Shown: piece after piece, positions 33,347 to 42,783 of the stretch
How the letters are laid out: each line of letters begins with the position of its first letter
Numbering within the stretch: the first letter of the stretch is position 1
Assembly (NCBI GenBank): GCA_024643945.1
Contig: JAHELX010000001.1
Coordinates: 1 to 48,800, forward strand
Direction of reading: 5' to 3'
DNA length: 48,800 bases
DNA from: Anaerolineales bacterium
GTDB taxonomy: Bacteria; Chloroflexota; Anaerolineae; 4572-78; NAK82
Made by a program: the position numbers and the translations under genes
The notes under the pieces: model-generated
Database searches by the model: none
Told to the model about the DNA's origin: nothing
Seen by the model: only the letters and a program-made list of their open reading frames with translations

Positions 33347-33358
33347 GATGAGACAACT

Positions 33359-34171
33359 ATGCGCTTAGGCATCAGTTCCTGGACTTACACGTGGGCCATC
33401 GGCGTGCCAGGCCAACCTCCCCAGCAGCCAATGAAAGCTATGGACTTGCTGAATAAAGCCGCGGCGTTGGATGTTCACGTAGTGCAGGTAGCCGACAATC
33501 TGCCGCTTCACCAATTGTCATCCAAAGAACTAGACCGATTCGAAAAACGTGCCTTGGAGCTAGATATCCAGGTCGAGGTGGGCACGCGGGGCATTGCTCA
33601 CCAGCATCTTCGCACCTACCTGCAATTGGCCCAACGACTACACTCCCCCATTCTTCGGGTTGTCGTCGATACGGCCGACCATCATCCAGAAGAAGATGAA
33701 GTTGTCAGCACACTCAAGGAGATTATGCCTGAGTTTGAGCGGGCAGGAGTGTGTCTGGCCATTGAAAATCACGATCGCTTCAGGGCCAGAATCTTGGCAG
33801 ATATTGTCGAACGGATTGGCAGCCAATCCGTCGGCATTTGCCTGGATACCGTCAACTCCTTTGGCGCTCTAGAGGGACCGGACGTGGTGCTTGCGGCCCT
33901 TGGACCTATGGTCGTCAATTTGCATATAAAGGATTTCGACATCTTTCGGGCCAATCACTCGATGGGCTTTATTGTCGAAGGTCGGCCAGCCGGCCAGGGG
34001 CGGCTTAATGTCCCTTGGCTGCTCCAGGAACTGCGCGGTCATGGTCTGGATCCCAACGCCATCTTAGAACTCTGGACACCGCCCGAGCAAAGGCTGGCTG
34101 AAACCATCGCCAAGGAAGACACGTGGGCTCACGCCAGTGTCAAATACTTACGTAGCCTGATTCCCGATTGA
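33359..34171 (+). CDS. oiaC: 3-oxo-isoapionate decarboxylase-like TIM-barrel protein (OiaC; AP2Ec fold)
   Basis: 270-residue isomerase/epimerase-fold protein, distinct from the three local paralogues at 1119, 16237 and 17779. It opens with LGISSWTYTWAIGVPG and has AIENHDRF (metal Glu), CLDTVNSFGALEGP (metal Asp), NLHIKDFDIFR (metal His) and LELWTPPE (metal Glu). In oxidative apiose catabolism a protein of this fold decarboxylates 3-oxo-isoapionate to L-erythrulose. Being directly after the ApnO-like gene, whose product would be 3-oxo-isoapionate, supports that role, but isomerases of the same fold would look similar. The start ATG 33359 has only a weak ribosome-binding site (GATGAGAC). Confidence 0.7.
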   Translation: MRLGISSWTYTWAIGVPGQPPQQPMKAMDLLNKAAALDVHVVQVADNLPLHQLSSKELDRFEKRALELDIQVEVGTRGIAHQHLRTYLQLAQRLHSPILRVVVDTADHHPEEDEVVSTLKEIMPEFERAGVCLAIENHDRFRARILADIVERIGSQSVGICLDTVNSFGALEGPDVVLAALGPMVVNLHIKDFDIFRANHSMGFIVEGRPAGQGRLNVPWLLQELRGHGLDPNAILELWTPPEQRLAETIAKEDTWAHASVKYLRSLIPD

Positions 34172-34226
34172 GACAGGGCCGGCGACGGCTGCTTGCGCCG
34201 GGTTGCCAATCTTGTTGGTGGTCAAA

Positions 34227-34317
34227 CTAGTACCCCATCGCATGGATCATGACATGATACAGATTGTGCCTATGAGACCGAATCTAACTTATCAAAATCA
34301 CTTTGATGGGGCACTAG
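34227..34317 (+). repeat. Inverted-repeat element between OiaC-like and ApnL-like genes
   Basis: CTAGTACCCCATC (34227-34239) and GATGGGGCACTAG (34305-34317) pair in 12 of 13 positions across a 65-base interior. Inside it is the perfect palindrome ATCATG-A-CATGAT (34246-34258). It could be a structured RNA element, an operator, or a decayed small mobile element. No gene is recognised in this gap (34172-34424). A 6-bp CCGGCG/CGCCGG hairpin at 34179-34201 may weakly terminate upstream transcription. Confidence 0.55.
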
Positions 34318-34424
34318 CCTTGCTACGACTGATCCCGGGCAAGCCAGCGCTCAGCTTGAGTTCACAGATCCAGACCATGGTCTGATGTCATTAAGTTTTA
34401 CTACATCAAAACGGAGGCAATGCT

Positions 34425-36404
34425 ATGCTAACTAAGAATGTGCTTTACTACGGAAAAGATGAGCCGCTCCCCGAGCAGATACCGCTCAGGGCTGGACCTT
34501 TGTCGTTGGTCTACGAAGATGGCGATATTCGTTATGTCAGATTAGGCACCAAGGAGATCCTGCGCCGGATCTACGTCGCTATCCGCGACCGCAACTGGGG
34601 CACCGCGCTCCCCAAAATCTCCAACCTGCAGATGGACATCGACGAGGACTCCTTCCTCATCACCTACGACGTGGAAAACAAAGAGGGCAACATTGACTTT
34701 TTCTGGAGGGGGACGATTACGGGGGATCCCAAGGGGAAGATCAACTTCACTATGGATGGGGTAGCCCGCGCGACATTCCTGCGCGCCCGTATTGGCTTCT
34801 GTATCCTGCATCCGATGGACTATGCCGGGGCCACCTGCCGGATCGAGCATGTCGACGGTGCTGTAGAAGAGTGTGACTTTCCACAGTACATAGCGCCACA
34901 GCACGTTATCGACGGTGAAGTCAAGCCGGTCCACCCCTTTAACGAAATGCGGGCTATGTCTTATGAAGTTGCACCAGGTGTGTGGGCAGAAACCCGATTT
35001 GAGGGCGACATCTTCGAAATGGAAGACCAGCGCAATTGGACGGATGCCTCATACAAGACTTACTGCACGCCCCTGCGCCTGCCCTTCCCAGTAGAAGTCA
35101 AGCAAGGGACAAAAATCTCCCAATCGGTCACCCTGACTCTCTCCGGAGATGTTCCAGAAGCGAAGATGGAGACAACCGTAGAGGGGCTTACCTTCTCAAT
35201 TGGCGATAAGCCTGTCACATCATTGCCACGCATCGGGCTAGGGACGGCCAGCCACGGCCAGCCGCTCAGCGCGAAAGAACTATCACGACTCAAAGCCCTG
35301 AATCTCTCCCACCTGCGAGCAGACCTTAGGTTATCGAAAGCGGGTTATGAGGATGCTCTGCGCCAGGCCACGGTCGAGGCGAAGGCATTGAACGTGCCGC
35401 TCCAGGTAGTGCTTTACTTGTCCACCGCCGCCGAGAGTGAGCTGAAGTCGCTGGTTCGCCTACTGGAACAGATGGCGAGCAAAGGCCCCACACCCGATGT
35501 CTGTACCTGGCTCATCTTCCACGAGCAAGAGAAGTCCACCTCGGAAAAATGGATCAATCTGGCGCGAAAATATCTGCCTGACTACGATCCCGAGGCCAAA
35601 ATCGGCTCCGGCACTGATTTCTTCTTCACCGAATTGAACCGGGGCCGACCGCCTGTAAAGGCGTTGGACCTGGTCACTTACTCACTCAATCCCCAAGTGC
35701 ATGCTTTCGACAACTCCTCGCTGGTCGAGACGCTGGAGGCCCAGGCTTCTACCGTTGAGAGCGCCCGCCAGTTTTCCGCTGGCCTGCCGCTGTCCATCAG
35801 CACTATCACCTTCAAGATGCGCGCCAATCCCAATGCCACCGGGCCAGAGCCGGAGCCGGCACCGGGCGAACTGCCTCACCGAGTGGATGTGCGCCAGATG
35901 TCCTTGTTGGGCGCTGGCTGGACCGCTGGCAGTCTCAAGTACGTGGCTGAGAGCGATGTCTACAGCGTGACCTACTATGAGACGACCGGCTGGTTGGGTG
36001 TGATGGAAACCGAGGCCGGCTCGCCCTTGCCCGGGAAGTTCCATTCGTTGCCAGGCGGAGTCTTCCCTATGTACCACGTCCTGGCCGATGTGGGTGAATT
36101 TACCGGGGGCGAGGCGCTGCCCACCACGTCCAGCGATACCTTGAAGGTAGATGGCCTGGCCTTGCGCAAGGATGGCAAGACCCGAGTGCTCCTGGCTAAT
36201 CTAAGCCCTGAGCCTCAACATGTAATTGTAAGCAATTTGAGCCAACGCGTTCGGGTGCGCCATCTGGACGAAACCAACGCAGAGGAGGCTATGCGCTCAC
36301 CCGAAGACTTTCGCAGTCAAGCAGGAGAGCTACAGGAGACCAGCTCAGGCGCGCTGAAACTCAGTCTGCTGCCCTATGCCGTCGCCCGCATAGACAGCGC
36401 GTGA
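34425..36404 (+). CDS. apnL: D-apionate lactonase-like protein (ApnL family)
   Basis: 659-residue three-part protein. The N-terminal beta-rich domain (about 1-275) carries RAGPLSLVYEDGDIRYVRLG, RRIYVAIRDRNWGT, RIGFCILHPMDYAGATCRIEHVDG and EMEDQRNWTDASYKTYCTPL. A likely TIM-barrel middle domain (about 280-520) and a C-terminal beta domain (about 560-659, LANLSPEPQHVIV) follow. This layout and the IRDRNWGT/DQRNWTDAS motifs fit the D-apionate lactonase family, which hydrolyses D-apionolactone, the expected product of the ApsD-like enzyme. The name rests on recollection of the family plus context. ATG follows ACGGAGGCAATGCT. No signal peptide, so it is cytoplasmic. Confidence 0.7.
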   Translation: MLTKNVLYYGKDEPLPEQIPLRAGPLSLVYEDGDIRYVRLGTKEILRRIYVAIRDRNWGTALPKISNLQMDIDEDSFLITYDVENKEGNIDFFWRGTITGDPKGKINFTMDGVARATFLRARIGFCILHPMDYAGATCRIEHVDGAVEECDFPQYIAPQHVIDGEVKPVHPFNEMRAMSYEVAPGVWAETRFEGDIFEMEDQRNWTDASYKTYCTPLRLPFPVEVKQGTKISQSVTLTLSGDVPEAKMETTVEGLTFSIGDKPVTSLPRIGLGTASHGQPLSAKELSRLKALNLSHLRADLRLSKAGYEDALRQATVEAKALNVPLQVVLYLSTAAESELKSLVRLLEQMASKGPTPDVCTWLIFHEQEKSTSEKWINLARKYLPDYDPEAKIGSGTDFFFTELNRGRPPVKALDLVTYSLNPQVHAFDNSSLVETLEAQASTVESARQFSAGLPLSISTITFKMRANPNATGPEPEPAPGELPHRVDVRQMSLLGAGWTAGSLKYVAESDVYSVTYYETTGWLGVMETEAGSPLPGKFHSLPGGVFPMYHVLADVGEFTGGEALPTTSSDTLKVDGLALRKDGKTRVLLANLSPEPQHVIVSNLSQRVRVRHLDETNAEEAMRSPEDFRSQAGELQETSSGALKLSLLPYAVARIDSA

Positions 36405-36553
36405 CCTCTTGACTGGCACCCGACCAGGAACACGGCACAAACGCGAAAGCAATTTGCCTCCAGGCCGGTCTTGGCCCGGGCTGGCCAGGAGGCATAGCCT
36501 TGCCAGCTCAGAGCAGCAAGAATTGTTGATCGAGGAAACAAGGAGGTCAAGTT

Positions 36554-37552
36554 ATGAATCACACGGTGATGGTCACGGGCGGGTCTGGTCTGATCGGCAG
36601 CTACGTCATGCGGCGATTGGCCGAACGTGGCGATAGGGTCATCAACTTTGACATACAACAGCCCGGCCCTGAACAGGCCTGGTGGCTCAAGCCGGTTGCC
36701 GACGCAGTACAATTTGTGCCGGGCGGGGTGGATAGCTGGGGCGATTTGGTCGCGGCAATCCAAGCTTATAAGCCGGATGCCATCATCCACATCGCGGCTG
36801 TCGTCAACCTGCCACTGCTTAACGAACGGCCGGGCCTGGCCCGGAGTATCAACTTTGGTGGCACGTTCAATGTCCTCGAAGCTGTCCGTCTGTTTGATGT
36901 TCAACGAGTGGTCTATTTCTCCAGCATCGCTGTTTTGCCGGGCATTCAGTACGAGCCCGTGGATGTAGCTCATCCGGTATTTCTCGGCACCGAGGGGCCA
37001 GGCGGCGGTTTTTACGCAGCCGCCAAGCTAGCCAGCGAGGCCTTCTGCTGGGCTTACCACCAGGCATTCGGGGTAGACTTCATCGTTCTGCGTCCCTCGG
37101 CGGTGTATGGCTTCGGCATGCGCTACCCGATCTACATCAAGCCCATGGTCGAGAACTCGGTGCGCGGTCTGCCCACGCGCTTCGAGAGAGGTAAGGAGTT
37201 CCCGCGCGACTACACCCACGCCGCCGACGTCGCCCAAGCAGCAGTTAAGGCAGTGGATATCCCGGCCGACCAGGTGAAGGATCGCATCTTTTATGTGGCA
37301 ACTGGCAAGCCGCTGGTCACGGCTGGAGAGGTAGCCGACGTGGTCAAAAAGCTGGTCCCCGGCGCGGATATCGAGATTGGCTCGGGTCTCTCGGAGGCTG
37401 ATATGATCGAGATACGTTATCGTGGCGTGCTGAGCATTGACAATGCGCAGCAGCAACTCGGCTACGAGCCCGAATTTGCCGATATCGAGAAAGGGGTGGC
37501 CAACTATATTCAGCTATACCGGGACTATCTGACCCATCAGGGCAAGCGATAG
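36554..37552 (+). CDS. NAD-dependent epimerase/dehydratase (extended SDR)
   Basis: 332-residue extended SDR. Seen are GGSGLIGSYV (8-17), the HIAAVVNLP region, the catalytic FYAAAKLASE (Tyr and Lys), RPSAVYGFGM and a C-terminal GYEPEFADIEKGVANYI. Relatives act on nucleotide sugars, uronates (oxidation to lactones) or keto sugars. ATG follows AAGGAGGTCAAGTT. It lies between the apiose-type operon and the MBL-fold gene; a uronate or sugar dehydrogenase role is possible, but no nucleotide-sugar genes are nearby. Confidence 0.85.
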   Translation: MNHTVMVTGGSGLIGSYVMRRLAERGDRVINFDIQQPGPEQAWWLKPVADAVQFVPGGVDSWGDLVAAIQAYKPDAIIHIAAVVNLPLLNERPGLARSINFGGTFNVLEAVRLFDVQRVVYFSSIAVLPGIQYEPVDVAHPVFLGTEGPGGGFYAAAKLASEAFCWAYHQAFGVDFIVLRPSAVYGFGMRYPIYIKPMVENSVRGLPTRFERGKEFPRDYTHAADVAQAAVKAVDIPADQVKDRIFYVATGKPLVTAGEVADVVKKLVPGADIEIGSGLSEADMIEIRYRGVLSIDNAQQQLGYEPEFADIEKGVANYIQLYRDYLTHQGKR

Positions 37553-37630
37553 CCTTAAATTGGCCACTCCACTTAAAGCGTAACCAATCCAATCGGTTAG
37601 AAAGAACAATCAGCAGAGAGGAGAAAGGAC

Positions 37631-38419
37631 ATGAACGGCAAGACCAAGTTCGAGTTTTTTGGGAATGCAGCATATCGTATTACCAATCGCCAGGACACGG
37701 TCATCCTGATTGACCCATTTCTGAATGACAGTGACTGTTCGCCGGTCAGGGTGAAGGATCTGGATCGCGTAGACCTGGTCTTGGTGACGCATGCCGCGTG
37801 GGACCACATGGGCGACACTCTGGAGATTGCACGTAAGTTCGAATGCCCGGTTATCTGCGGCGGCGAAGTACGTCATCATCTCGTCCACCACGGCGGGCTG
37901 GATCCGACCAAGGTACGTGGTGTGTGCTGGGGCTTGCAAGTAGTAGAAGCTGGCATCCGCGTGCGTTCGGTCACGTCCATGCACTGGTCGTTCATTGAGT
38001 ACCCGGATGGGTCGTTTATCTCGGGTCCGCCTATGGGCTTCATTTTCTACCCCGATCCGGGTGTCAGCGTATATCACTCGGGCGACACGGCGATTTTCAG
38101 CGACTTGAAGCTGTTTGGTCAATTGTACCAACCGAAGATCGCTCTCATGGTCGTTTCTATGCCGGACAGCGGCCAGCTCCAAAAGCACGGCGTGCCCGAG
38201 TCGTTCGCGGGCGAGATGAGCCCGCATGAGGCGGCACTGGCCTGCCTCTGGCTGGGCGTCGAATACGCTTTGACGAACCACTACTCCAAGGCCAAGGGAA
38301 ACCCCGACGTCGAGAAGTTCGTTACTTTGGTCAGCAATCTGCATTCGGATGAAGGGCCAGTGGTCAAGCCGGTCGTGCTGGAGCCGGGTGAAGTCTGGTA
38401 TTACCCGCCGGAAGGGTAA
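37631..38419 (+). CDS. MBL-fold metal-dependent hydrolase (UlaG/UPF0173-like)
   Basis: 262-residue metallo-beta-lactamase-fold protein. The metal motif reads THAAWDHMGD: the usual HxHxDH has Ala at the second His. GGEVRHHLVHHGG, TSMHWS, HSGDTAIF and TNHYSKAKGNP hold other candidate ligands. The fold includes lactonases such as UlaG; a sugar-lactone hydrolase would fit the context. ATG follows AGAGAGGAGAAAGGAC. The reverse-strand open frame covering this gene is only a shadow. A strong terminator follows after about 95 bases. Confidence 0.82.
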   Translation: MNGKTKFEFFGNAAYRITNRQDTVILIDPFLNDSDCSPVRVKDLDRVDLVLVTHAAWDHMGDTLEIARKFECPVICGGEVRHHLVHHGGLDPTKVRGVCWGLQVVEAGIRVRSVTSMHWSFIEYPDGSFISGPPMGFIFYPDPGVSVYHSGDTAIFSDLKLFGQLYQPKIALMVVSMPDSGQLQKHGVPESFAGEMSPHEAALACLWLGVEYALTNHYSKAKGNPDVEKFVTLVSNLHSDEGPVVKPVVLEPGEVWYYPPEG

Positions 38420-38513
38420 AGACGTCGATGAGTTTACCAGCAACAGGCGACGAGCTCGTCGGAAGGCAATCGTGTCCATCGCAGGCCGCCTCCGGTTGAA
38501 GCCGAAAGACCGG

Positions 38514-38546
38514 AAAGGCTCACGGACTCTACGTCGTGAGCCTTTT
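38514..38546 (+). terminator. Rho-independent terminator after the MBL-fold gene
   Basis: 11-bp stem AAAGGCTCACG/CGTGAGCCTTT with a 10-base loop, ending in TTTT. Well placed between the MBL gene and the promoter of the SorC regulator. Confidence 0.85.
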
Positions 38547-38591
38547 CGCATTAATGCATCCCATTTGAATTTTGCGCCTGATACCTCAAAA

Positions 38592-38605
38592 TGTTCATTT
38601 GATCA
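38592..38605 (+). promoter_or_regulatory. SorC-type operator 1 (upstream of -35)
   Basis: TGTTCATTTGATCA, 13 of 14 identical to the reverse complement of the site at 38669-38682. A further half-site TGAACA lies at 38610-38615. Confidence 0.6.
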
Positions 38606-38616
38606 GCACTGAACAC

Positions 38617-38645
38617 TTGACATCCCGATAAAGGTATGATATCAT
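38617..38645 (+). promoter_or_regulatory. Sigma-70-type promoter of the SorC regulator gene
   Basis: TTGACA (38617-38622), 17-base spacer, TATCAT (38640-38645). The -10 box lies inside a palindrome GGTATGATATCATGCC (38633-38648), so a protein bound there would block RNA polymerase. Confidence 0.75.
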
Positions 38646-38668
38646 GCCAATGAACGTTTGGTCAATGC

Positions 38669-38682
38669 TGTTCAAATGAACA
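38669..38682 (+). promoter_or_regulatory. SorC-type operator 2 (between promoter and start codon)
   Basis: Perfect inverted arms TGTTCA-AA-TGAACA. Together with operator 1 it brackets the promoter at a distance of about 77 bases, allowing looping by a tetrameric repressor. Confidence 0.65.
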
Positions 38683-38692
38683 GGTGTCACCT

Positions 38693-39694
38693 ATGACCGC
38701 CCTCTCGGGAGATCCCAAGAAACTCCTCTACAAGCTTGCCAAGGCCTATTACGAAGACGGCTTGACGCAAAGTCAAATCGGCAAGCGTTTTGGTCTGTCA
38801 CGCATCAAGGTTTCACGCCTGCTGAATCAGGCCAGAGATGAAAAGCTCGTTCAAATCACTATTGTCTCCCCAGGCAACACCCATGCCGACCTGGAACGGG
38901 CGCTTGAAGCCAAATTTGACCTGGATGAGGCGGTTATTATCTCCCCCTCCAGCCATGATAAAGCCGTCATTGCGAGTGAGTTGGGACCGGCGGCTGCCGA
39001 CTGTCTCCTGCGCTGTCTTCAGGGCAATGAAGTGGTTACTTTGAGCTGGGGCTCTACCTTGCTTTCTGTGATTGATTCGCTTCCGTCCAAGAACTGGCCT
39101 GAGCTGAAGGTGGTGCAAATGATGGGCGGGCTCGGGCGACCGGAGGCTGAAGTTCATGGCACAGATATCGCGCGCCGAATGGCGCAAATCTTAGGAGCCA
39201 AGCCACGCTTGCTGCCCGCACCCGGCAAAGTATCCAGCAAAATAGTACGCGACGCCTTACTCGAGGACGCTCAGATCTCCGACACACTGGCTTTGGGAGC
39301 CAGGGCCGACATCGCGCTAGTCGGTATTGGCGTGCCAGTACATGACTCCGTGGTAATGCAGGCCGGGGCTCTCCTCGCGGAAGAGGTGAAACAATTAAAG
39401 GCGCAGAACGCGGTAGGCGACATCGCCTTGCGTTTTTTTGATGAGGACGGTCACACAATCGAGCACGAAATAAATGACCGGATTATCGGGCTTGACCTGG
39501 ATCAGATCAAACGGATCCCGCGTGTCATTGGTGTGGCCGGTGGCGCCGAGAAGTTCCACGTAATCCGCGCTGCTCTGCGAGGTAAGTTTATTAACGTACT
39601 GGTCACCGACGATCAAATAGCTGCCAGATTGCTGGAAGATGCCGACGAATCGGTGGCTGTGACCGCCAATCGGACGTCAGATAGCCCATCTTAA
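38693..39694 (+). CDS. SorC/DeoR-family sugar-binding transcriptional regulator
   Basis: 333-residue regulator. The N-terminal helix-turn-helix ([20 protein letters not shown], then [10 protein letters not shown]; about 15-50) is joined to the large sugar-phosphate-binding domain (about 65-325) with [26 protein letters not shown] and DIALVGIG. Effectors of the family are phosphorylated sugars. ATG 38693 is chosen (AGGTG upstream); GTG 38684 is an in-frame alternative adding three residues. Two palindromic sites around its own promoter suggest autoregulation and probably control of the genes that follow (39765-44199). Confidence 0.9.
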   Translation: MTALSGDPKKLLYKLAKAYYEDGLTQSQIGKRFGLSRIKVSRLLNQARDEKLVQITIVSPGNTHADLERALEAKFDLDEAVIISPSSHDKAVIASELGPAAADCLLRCLQGNEVVTLSWGSTLLSVIDSLPSKNWPELKVVQMMGGLGRPEAEVHGTDIARRMAQILGAKPRLLPAPGKVSSKIVRDALLEDAQISDTLALGARADIALVGIGVPVHDSVVMQAGALLAEEVKQLKAQNAVGDIALRFFDEDGHTIEHEINDRIIGLDLDQIKRIPRVIGVAGGAEKFHVIRAALRGKFINVLVTDDQIAARLLEDADESVAVTANRTSDSPS

Positions 39695-39764
39695 AGAGAC
39701 ACAGACCGCCCGAACTGGCCCAGGCCTGATTCTGCACTTACGCCCTCTAAGGAGCAAATACCGA

Positions 39765-41060
39765 ATGGAACTCTTGTACCACTTACGCAAGCGGCAAGCA
39801 GCCGGCAACCTGATTCAGGTGGGCCTGGTAGGCTGTGGACAAGAAGGATCGGGAATGGTTCACGTGACGCGCAAGATGGCCGGCTTGGAGATCAAAGCCA
39901 TTGCCGATGTGCTCGTCGACCGCCCCCTGACCACCCTGGAAGCCACTGGTATCCCTCGGACTGAGATTTCTGTTACGAACAAGCCCGGCGATGCCGAGGA
40001 CGCTCTCCGTCAAGGTAAATATCTGGTGACTGAAGATGCCTTGCTGTTGACCCAACTGGAGAGTCTGGACGCTCTGGTTGAGGCCACAGGTGTCACCGAG
40101 GTCGGCGCTCAAGTGGCCTGGAACGGCATCCTCAATCAGAAACATATCGTTATGTTAAACGTCGAGACAGACGTCACCGTGGGTGTCTTTTTGCATCGCA
40201 TGGCGCAAAAAACGAACGTCGTATACACCGTCGCCATGGGAGATGAGCCCGGCGTCTGCAAATCGCTCTATGACTTCGCCAGCACCCTGGGTTTTGAAGT
40301 TGTCTGTTTAGGTAAAGGCAAGAACAATCTCATCGATCATTATGCCACGCCCGAGTCCTGCCGCGAGGAAGCCGAAAGCAAGGGTATGAATCCCAAGATG
40401 CTGGCTGCTTTTAAGGATGGCACCAAAACCATGGTTGAGCTGGCGGCCATATCGAATGCGACCGGACTGGTGCCCGATGTACCTGGCGCCCATGGAGCCC
40501 AGGTGGACGTCGGGGACCTGACCAAAGTGTTCATCCCCAAGGAAGATGGGGGTATCCTCAGCCAGCGTGGCTGCATGGACTACTCCACTGGGAAGGTAGC
40601 CCCCGGTGTCTTTGCCATCATCACCACCGATGATCCTCACATTCGGGGGGATATGAAGTTCTATTCCATGGGACCCGGACCTTATTACTTGCTTTATCGC
40701 CCCTATCATTTATGCAGCATCGAGACGCCTCTTTCGATCGCCGAAGCGGTTATCTACAGAGAATCTACTCTGGTTCCGCAAGGGATGGTTTCTGAAGTGG
40801 TACCTTTAGCCAAGCGGGATCTCAAGGCCGGCGAAACCGTTGGGGATATTGGCAGCCCCGACATCTACAGCCTAGTGCATAAATACGAGGAAGCACAGGC
40901 CAATAAGGCCATCCCTATGGGACTGGCACCAGGGGCGAAAGTGCTCAAGGACATCCCCAAGGGGGGGATGTTAACCGCAGACAACATTGCCCCTGACACC
41001 AGCAAGATGGTTTACAAATTGCGCCAGATGCAGGACACGCTACTCATGGATGAGGGATGA
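39765..41060 (+). CDS. Homoserine-dehydrogenase-like oxidoreductase with C-terminal SAF domain
   Basis: 431-residue protein. An N-terminal Rossmann domain ([13 protein letters not shown], about 21-33) leads into a homoserine-dehydrogenase-like catalytic region ([35 protein letters not shown]). It ends in a C-terminal SAF domain (about 340-425, [36 protein letters not shown]). COG4091-type proteins have this layout and are found in sugar and polyol clusters rather than amino-acid synthesis; the reaction is unsettled. It follows the SorC regulator by 70 bases. ATG follows TAAGGAGCAAATACCGA. Confidence 0.87.
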   Translation: MELLYHLRKRQAAGNLIQVGLVGCGQEGSGMVHVTRKMAGLEIKAIADVLVDRPLTTLEATGIPRTEISVTNKPGDAEDALRQGKYLVTEDALLLTQLESLDALVEATGVTEVGAQVAWNGILNQKHIVMLNVETDVTVGVFLHRMAQKTNVVYTVAMGDEPGVCKSLYDFASTLGFEVVCLGKGKNNLIDHYATPESCREEAESKGMNPKMLAAFKDGTKTMVELAAISNATGLVPDVPGAHGAQVDVGDLTKVFIPKEDGGILSQRGCMDYSTGKVAPGVFAIITTDDPHIRGDMKFYSMGPGPYYLLYRPYHLCSIETPLSIAEAVIYRESTLVPQGMVSEVVPLAKRDLKAGETVGDIGSPDIYSLVHKYEEAQANKAIPMGLAPGAKVLKDIPKGGMLTADNIAPDTSKMVYKLRQMQDTLLMDEG

Positions 41061-41106
41061 TATCTGTCTGATACTCGTTGCGGGGAAGCTGGATGAAGGA
41101 TGGATT

Positions 41107-42159
41107 ATGAGTGATACAATGAAAGCAGTGGTCGTCCGTGCCCCGATGCAATTTGATGTGGAGGATGTGCCGGTACCCGATGTCTCAGAGGGCGGTCTCA
41201 TGTTGGAAGTCGAAGCATGCGGTTTGTGCGGGTCAGACCTGCGCACCTTGCGTAGTGGGCATAGAAAAGTTACCTTACCCTGGATAATCGGTCACGAGCT
41301 AGCGGGCAGAGTGGTAGAAGTTGGCCCCCGATACGAAGGGGCGTGGAAAAAAGGGGACCTGGTAAGCGTCGGTCCACCCGCTTACTGTGGCGTGTGTGAT
41401 TTCTGCCTCAACGGGGAGTATGAGCTTTGCGAAAACTATCGGGAGATAGCCCAGGCCTGGCCCGGTGGCTTCGCCGAGTACATTGGCATCCCAGAAGCAT
41501 CTGTCAAGCTGGGTGTGATTGAGAAGATTCCGCACGGCCTTGATCCGGCATTTGCCGCCATCTGTGAGCCCATTGCTTCATGCATTAACGCCCAGGACAA
41601 GGGCAGAGTCGGCCTGGGCGACACGGTTGTCATGATCGGCGCCGGTCCTGTGGGCTGTACACATACCAGCCTGGCTCGAGCGCGCGGTGCCGACAAGATC
41701 TTCGTAGCTGACATTGCAGACGAACGTCTGAAACTGGCTGAAGCCTTCGAACCAGACGCCACCATCAACGCCTCCAAGACAGACCTGGTGGAAGAAGTCA
41801 GGCGATTGACCCATGGCAAAGGTGCCGACGTGATTGTAACGGCCACGCCAGCCCCCATCGCCCAGGTTCAAGCCGTCGAAATGGCCCGCAAGGGCGGGCG
41901 CATCCTGCTCTTCGGCGGTCTGCCCAAAGACAGCAGCAAGCCTGGTGTAGACATGAACATCGTACACTACAATGCTCTGCACCTGATTGGGACGACCATC
42001 TTTGCCCCCAAACACTATCGGCTCGCGCTGAAGTTAGTCGCCTCGGGCCGCATTCCCGCAGACAAATTGATAACCCATCGCTTCCCGCTTTCCGACTTTA
42101 AACAAGGTGCCACTATGGCCCTGGAAGGCAAGGTATTGAAAGCCATCTTTTCGCCGTGA
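41107..42159 (+). CDS. Zinc-containing medium-chain alcohol dehydrogenase (sorbitol/threonine dehydrogenase-like)
   Basis: 350-residue MDR. The catalytic zinc motif is [10 protein letters not shown] with [12 protein letters not shown]; the structural zinc motif is [15 protein letters not shown]; the Rossmann IGAGPVG is near residue 180; CEPIASC is typical of polyol and sugar dehydrogenases. ATG 41107 follows GGATGAAGGATT; ATG 41119 is an alternative. The longer frame from 40987 overlaps the previous gene. It likely oxidises a polyol or sugar-phosphate alcohol. It differs from the butanediol-type enzyme at 12000. Confidence 0.87.
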   Translation: MSDTMKAVVVRAPMQFDVEDVPVPDVSEGGLMLEVEACGLCGSDLRTLRSGHRKVTLPWIIGHELAGRVVEVGPRYEGAWKKGDLVSVGPPAYCGVCDFCLNGEYELCENYREIAQAWPGGFAEYIGIPEASVKLGVIEKIPHGLDPAFAAICEPIASCINAQDKGRVGLGDTVVMIGAGPVGCTHTSLARARGADKIFVADIADERLKLAEAFEPDATINASKTDLVEEVRRLTHGKGADVIVTATPAPIAQVQAVEMARKGGRILLFGGLPKDSSKPGVDMNIVHYNALHLIGTTIFAPKHYRLALKLVASGRIPADKLITHRFPLSDFKQGATMALEGKVLKAIFSP

Positions 42160-42278
42160 AACAGTACCGAACCCTCTGAGTATACTTTCTGGTGAGGGTA
42201 CTCTGCGCCATAAATCAATGTGCCGCCACATTCGGCAGCAATGTCGCACGCAGGCGTTGAAGGGCCAAAGGTACAAAG

Positions 42279-42755
42279 ATGCAATTTGTCATCGGAGATG
42301 GATCGCAAATAAATACCAAGATCACGTTTCGCCAGGTCGTTGATCGACTGAAAGAAAACGAAACCATCTACCCCAATCACGTGCGGGTCAAAATCACCGG
42401 TCATCGGCGCTACAAAGTGGGGTACAAGGCAGCCCATGTCTTTGGCCGCCTGGCCTATTTTAATCACCTGGATGACGAGCGGGCATGTTTGATCGTACGC
42501 AATTTCTTTAATAACCCTTCTATGCCCTACGTCGAAGAGCCGCCGGACAAGCCAGGTCGCCGAGGGCACTCCATCCACGTGTACAACGACGACGGTAACT
42601 TTGGCGGCTTCGGCGAACTGGAATGCAATGGGCAAACGATTGGCAGCGTGACTGGCAGATCTTCGAGCACCGACCAAATGGTCATGTGGCTCTACGTTGG
42701 AAGCACTGATAGAGTGAGGAAACTTCTTCCCCACCTCCTGGGCATTGAGCTCTAA
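42279..42755 (+). CDS. Short hypothetical protein, possibly the C-terminal remnant of a larger carbohydrate-related protein
   Basis: 158 residues. The second half ([30 protein letters not shown]) and [16 protein letters not shown] with [11 protein letters not shown] resemble the C-terminal part of large DUF6786-like, aldose-epimerase-fold proteins, which are usually 350 residues or more. An in-frame TGA lies seven codons upstream and no matching N-terminal sequence is seen in the 119-base gap before it. Only a weak AAAGG precedes the ATG. It could be a real small protein or a truncated gene; the long frame on the other strand here is less convincing. Confidence in function is low. Confidence 0.55.
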   Translation: MQFVIGDGSQINTKITFRQVVDRLKENETIYPNHVRVKITGHRRYKVGYKAAHVFGRLAYFNHLDDERACLIVRNFFNNPSMPYVEEPPDKPGRRGHSIHVYNDDGNFGGFGELECNGQTIGSVTGRSSSTDQMVMWLYVGSTDRVRKLLPHLLGIEL

Positions 42756-42783
42756 TCCAAATGTCACACTAAAGGAGCACGAG

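Noticed and set aside
34203..34385. 60-codon open frame before the ApnL-like gene
   Set aside because: It runs through the inverted-repeat element, has no ribosome-binding site and resembles no known family.
37610..38551. 313-codon reverse-strand open frame
   Set aside because: Exact antisense shadow of the MBL-fold gene, rich in His/Arg as expected for the opposite strand; it also runs across the terminator hairpin.
39765..41060. Amino-acid biosynthetic homoserine dehydrogenase
   Set aside because: The C-terminal SAF domain and the sugar-gene neighbourhood point to the COG4091 type instead; no threonine or methionine genes are adjacent.
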